From assembly GCA_913061095.1 (NCBI GenBank), contig CAJXVM010000011.1, positions 1 through 64,000 on the forward strand: a stretch of 64,000 nucleotides of DNA, written 5' to 3'. Source of the DNA: an uncultured Ignavibacteria bacterium (lineage in GTDB: Bacteria; Bacteroidota; Ignavibacteria; SZUA-365). Each line of letters begins with the position of its first letter. Position 1 is the first letter of the stretch. Below, piece by piece: positions 62,759 to 64,000 of the stretch. The notes beneath the pieces were generated by a model. It saw only the letters and a list, made by a program, of their open reading frames with translations, did not search any database and was not told where the DNA came from. Both the position numbers and the translations under genes were made by a program.

Positions 62759-64000
62759 ATGAAACAGGTATTGTTGTTTTCACTTCTGACTGCATGTTCA
62801 CTATTGATGGCGAGGGGACTCGAAGCACAGAGTCTGAGGATGATTACTGATGTCTATCCGGCCAGCACGGCCAATGATCTCACCGTCTGGTCCCGCACGG
62901 TCTTCGACAGCAAGATTTTTTTCGCGGGGAATGATGGCGGTTCCGCAAAGCTGTACACGATGGATGCGAGTGGCGCAAACGGTTTTCTCCCCCAGCTTAC
63001 ACTGACTCCCGGCGCGTCATTGAACCACAAGCTGCACAATGCCGGGAATTACCTGGTGTTCTGGGGAGATGACGGCAAGAAGGGCGCGGAGCCATGGAGC
63101 AGCGACGGGACGGCAGGCGGCTCCGTCATGCTCGCAAATCTCGATAAAAAAGACGGTTCGCAGCTCTTCCATTCCATCGTCAGTATCGGTTCACAGACAT
63201 ATTTCGGATGCTTCGAGTCGTACAGCACCCTGCCTCTGAAAAGTGATCTGGGACTATATGAGACTGACGGGACGCCGCAGGGAACGAATGAGATATTCGA
63301 TGACCTGTACGTCAACAAGCTCATCGGTCTGAACGGGCAGCTTGTCATCGACGGATCGGACAACACCTCCGTCGGACGCGAGCTCTGGCTCTATGATGGC
63401 AGTACCGTCACCCCGATCGGCGTCCTCTCTCCTGGATCGGTCGCCGGTGATGACGATTTCCCGTATGCGCAGTGGTACAGCCGGCATGTCTACAAAAGAC
63501 ATGAACCCGTCGCCGCCGCGAACTGTGCATTCTTCAATACATGGAGCGACGGCGAGGGTAATGAGCTCTGGTGCACCGACGGAAACGCGCTGCGTCAGAT
63601 CACCGGAATCGGCAATGGAACATACTCCACGTATCCGGTTCAGATGACCGTGATGGATGGTACGCTGTACTTCGTCGGATTGGACGCCATGCATGGCGCC
63701 GAACTCTGGAGTTTCCCTCTCGGAGATCCAATGAATGCCGGCACTGCCTCGATTGTGCAGGATCTTACGGGCGATGCCACGCGCTCTGAGCCCTGCTGGC
63801 TCACGGTGTATAACGGCGAGCTGTACTTCAGTGCATACACCGAGACGACCGGCAGGGAGCTGTTCCGATATGACGGTTCATCCATCACACTCGTCGCCGA
63901 CATCAATCCCGGTCCGGCAAGTTCGAATCCCAAGTATGCTCCGGATGAGGTAAGCCCTTTCTGGTTCGAAATGTGGGAAGATGACCCGAGCGGGCTTTCC
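62759..64000 (+). CDS. Secreted ELWxxDGT-repeat protein (C-terminus beyond window)
   Basis: The frame is open from ATG 62759 to the right edge, 414 residues so far. CGAGGTAAC precedes the ATG. Signal peptide (1-24, RGLEAQ). The body consists of repeats of ~45-60 residues with the signature (A/G)xELWxxDG or LYETDGTPQGT (ELWLYDG, ELWCTDG, AELWSF, ELFRYDG), the ELWxxDGT family, which folds as a beta-propeller. No enzymatic motif is seen. By analogy with other long secreted proteins in the window, a T9SS sorting domain is expected at the missing C-terminus. It lies 65 bases after the response regulator and may be cotranscribed with it. Confidence 0.88.
   Translation, partial: MKQVLLFSLLTACSLLMARGLEAQSLRMITDVYPASTANDLTVWSRTVFDSKIFFAGNDGGSAKLYTMDASGANGFLPQLTLTPGASLNHKLHNAGNYLVFWGDDGKKGAEPWSSDGTAGGSVMLANLDKKDGSQLFHSIVSIGSQTYFGCFESYSTLPLKSDLGLYETDGTPQGTNEIFDDLYVNKLIGLNGQLVIDGSDNTSVGRELWLYDGSTVTPIGVLSPGSVAGDDDFPYAQWYSRHVYKRHEPVAAANCAFFNTWSDGEGNELWCTDGNALRQITGIGNGTYSTYPVQMTVMDGTLYFVGLDAMHGAELWSFPLGDPMNAGTASIVQDLTGDATRSEPCWLTVYNGELYFSAYTETTGRELFRYDGSSITLVADINPGPASSNPKYAPDEVSPFWFEMWEDDPSGLS

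Noticed and set aside
1-64000. tRNA, rRNA and transposase genes
   Set aside because: I looked through the intergenic stretches and found no cloverleaf-like sequence, rRNA segment or DDE/HUH transposase. A covariance-model search would be decisive.

Overview
The window looks like part of a chromosome from an FCB-group bacterium outside the classical Bacteroidia, in the Chlorobi/Ignavibacteria/Kapabacteria/Rhodothermota neighbourhood. The grounds are inference from sequence. At least seven large secreted proteins end in a type A type IX secretion (T9SS) C-terminal domain with an NYPNPFNP-like motif. Signal peptides, lipoboxes and beta-propeller modules are everywhere. Recognisable promoters are TTGACA-N17-TAnnTT rather than the TTTG/TAnnTTTG type of Bacteroidia. 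No tRNA, rRNA, CRISPR array or transposase was seen.

Left edge (1-8.6 kb, minus strand): a very large N6-adenine methyltransferase (C-terminus off the left edge), a SNF2-type helicase and a lipoprotein. The helicase-methyltransferase pair matches the first two genes of a class 1 DISARM phage-defence system (drmD-drmMI); the remaining genes would lie outside the window. A promoter with a perfect inverted-repeat operator precedes the lipoprotein.

8.7-16.7 kb: two divergent T9SS-secreted proteins (kelch plus eight Ig-like repeats; LamG plus kelch plus PKD/HYR) that share a paralogous kelch module. 16.8-28.0 kb is visibly poorer in GC. It holds a transglutaminase-like/outer-membrane-barrel protein, then a tightly packed six-gene operon: zinc-finger FHA protein, vWA-TM-FHA protein, PP2C phosphatase, trypsin-like protease-TM-FHA protein, zinc-ribbon Ser/Thr kinase with one TM helix, and a lipoprotein. 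This looks like a trans-inner-membrane phosphosignalling system that couples periplasmic vWA and protease modules to a cytoplasmic kinase/phosphatase pair. It is the best candidate here for an undescribed system. A T9SS-secreted vWA protein lies convergently behind it.

28-46 kb: lipoproteins, an L,D-transpeptidase-like protein with DNA repeats read into its C-terminus, several T9SS cargo proteins (anchor-X-like protein, beta-propeller, subtilisin), a secreted prolyl oligopeptidase, an outer-membrane barrel and a type II NADH dehydrogenase. 46-62 kb: two giant paralogous SBBP/fibronectin-III/T9SS proteins flank a YadA-head/S74 chaperone protein and a TPR histidine kinase with a broken N-terminus. 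62-64 kb: a stand-alone response regulator and the start of an ELWxxDGT-repeat secreted protein.

Two non-coding motif families stand out: a TTTTACCCGGGTAAAA palindrome in phased clusters at three sites, and an AATGGGTGG-type element at three promoter regions.
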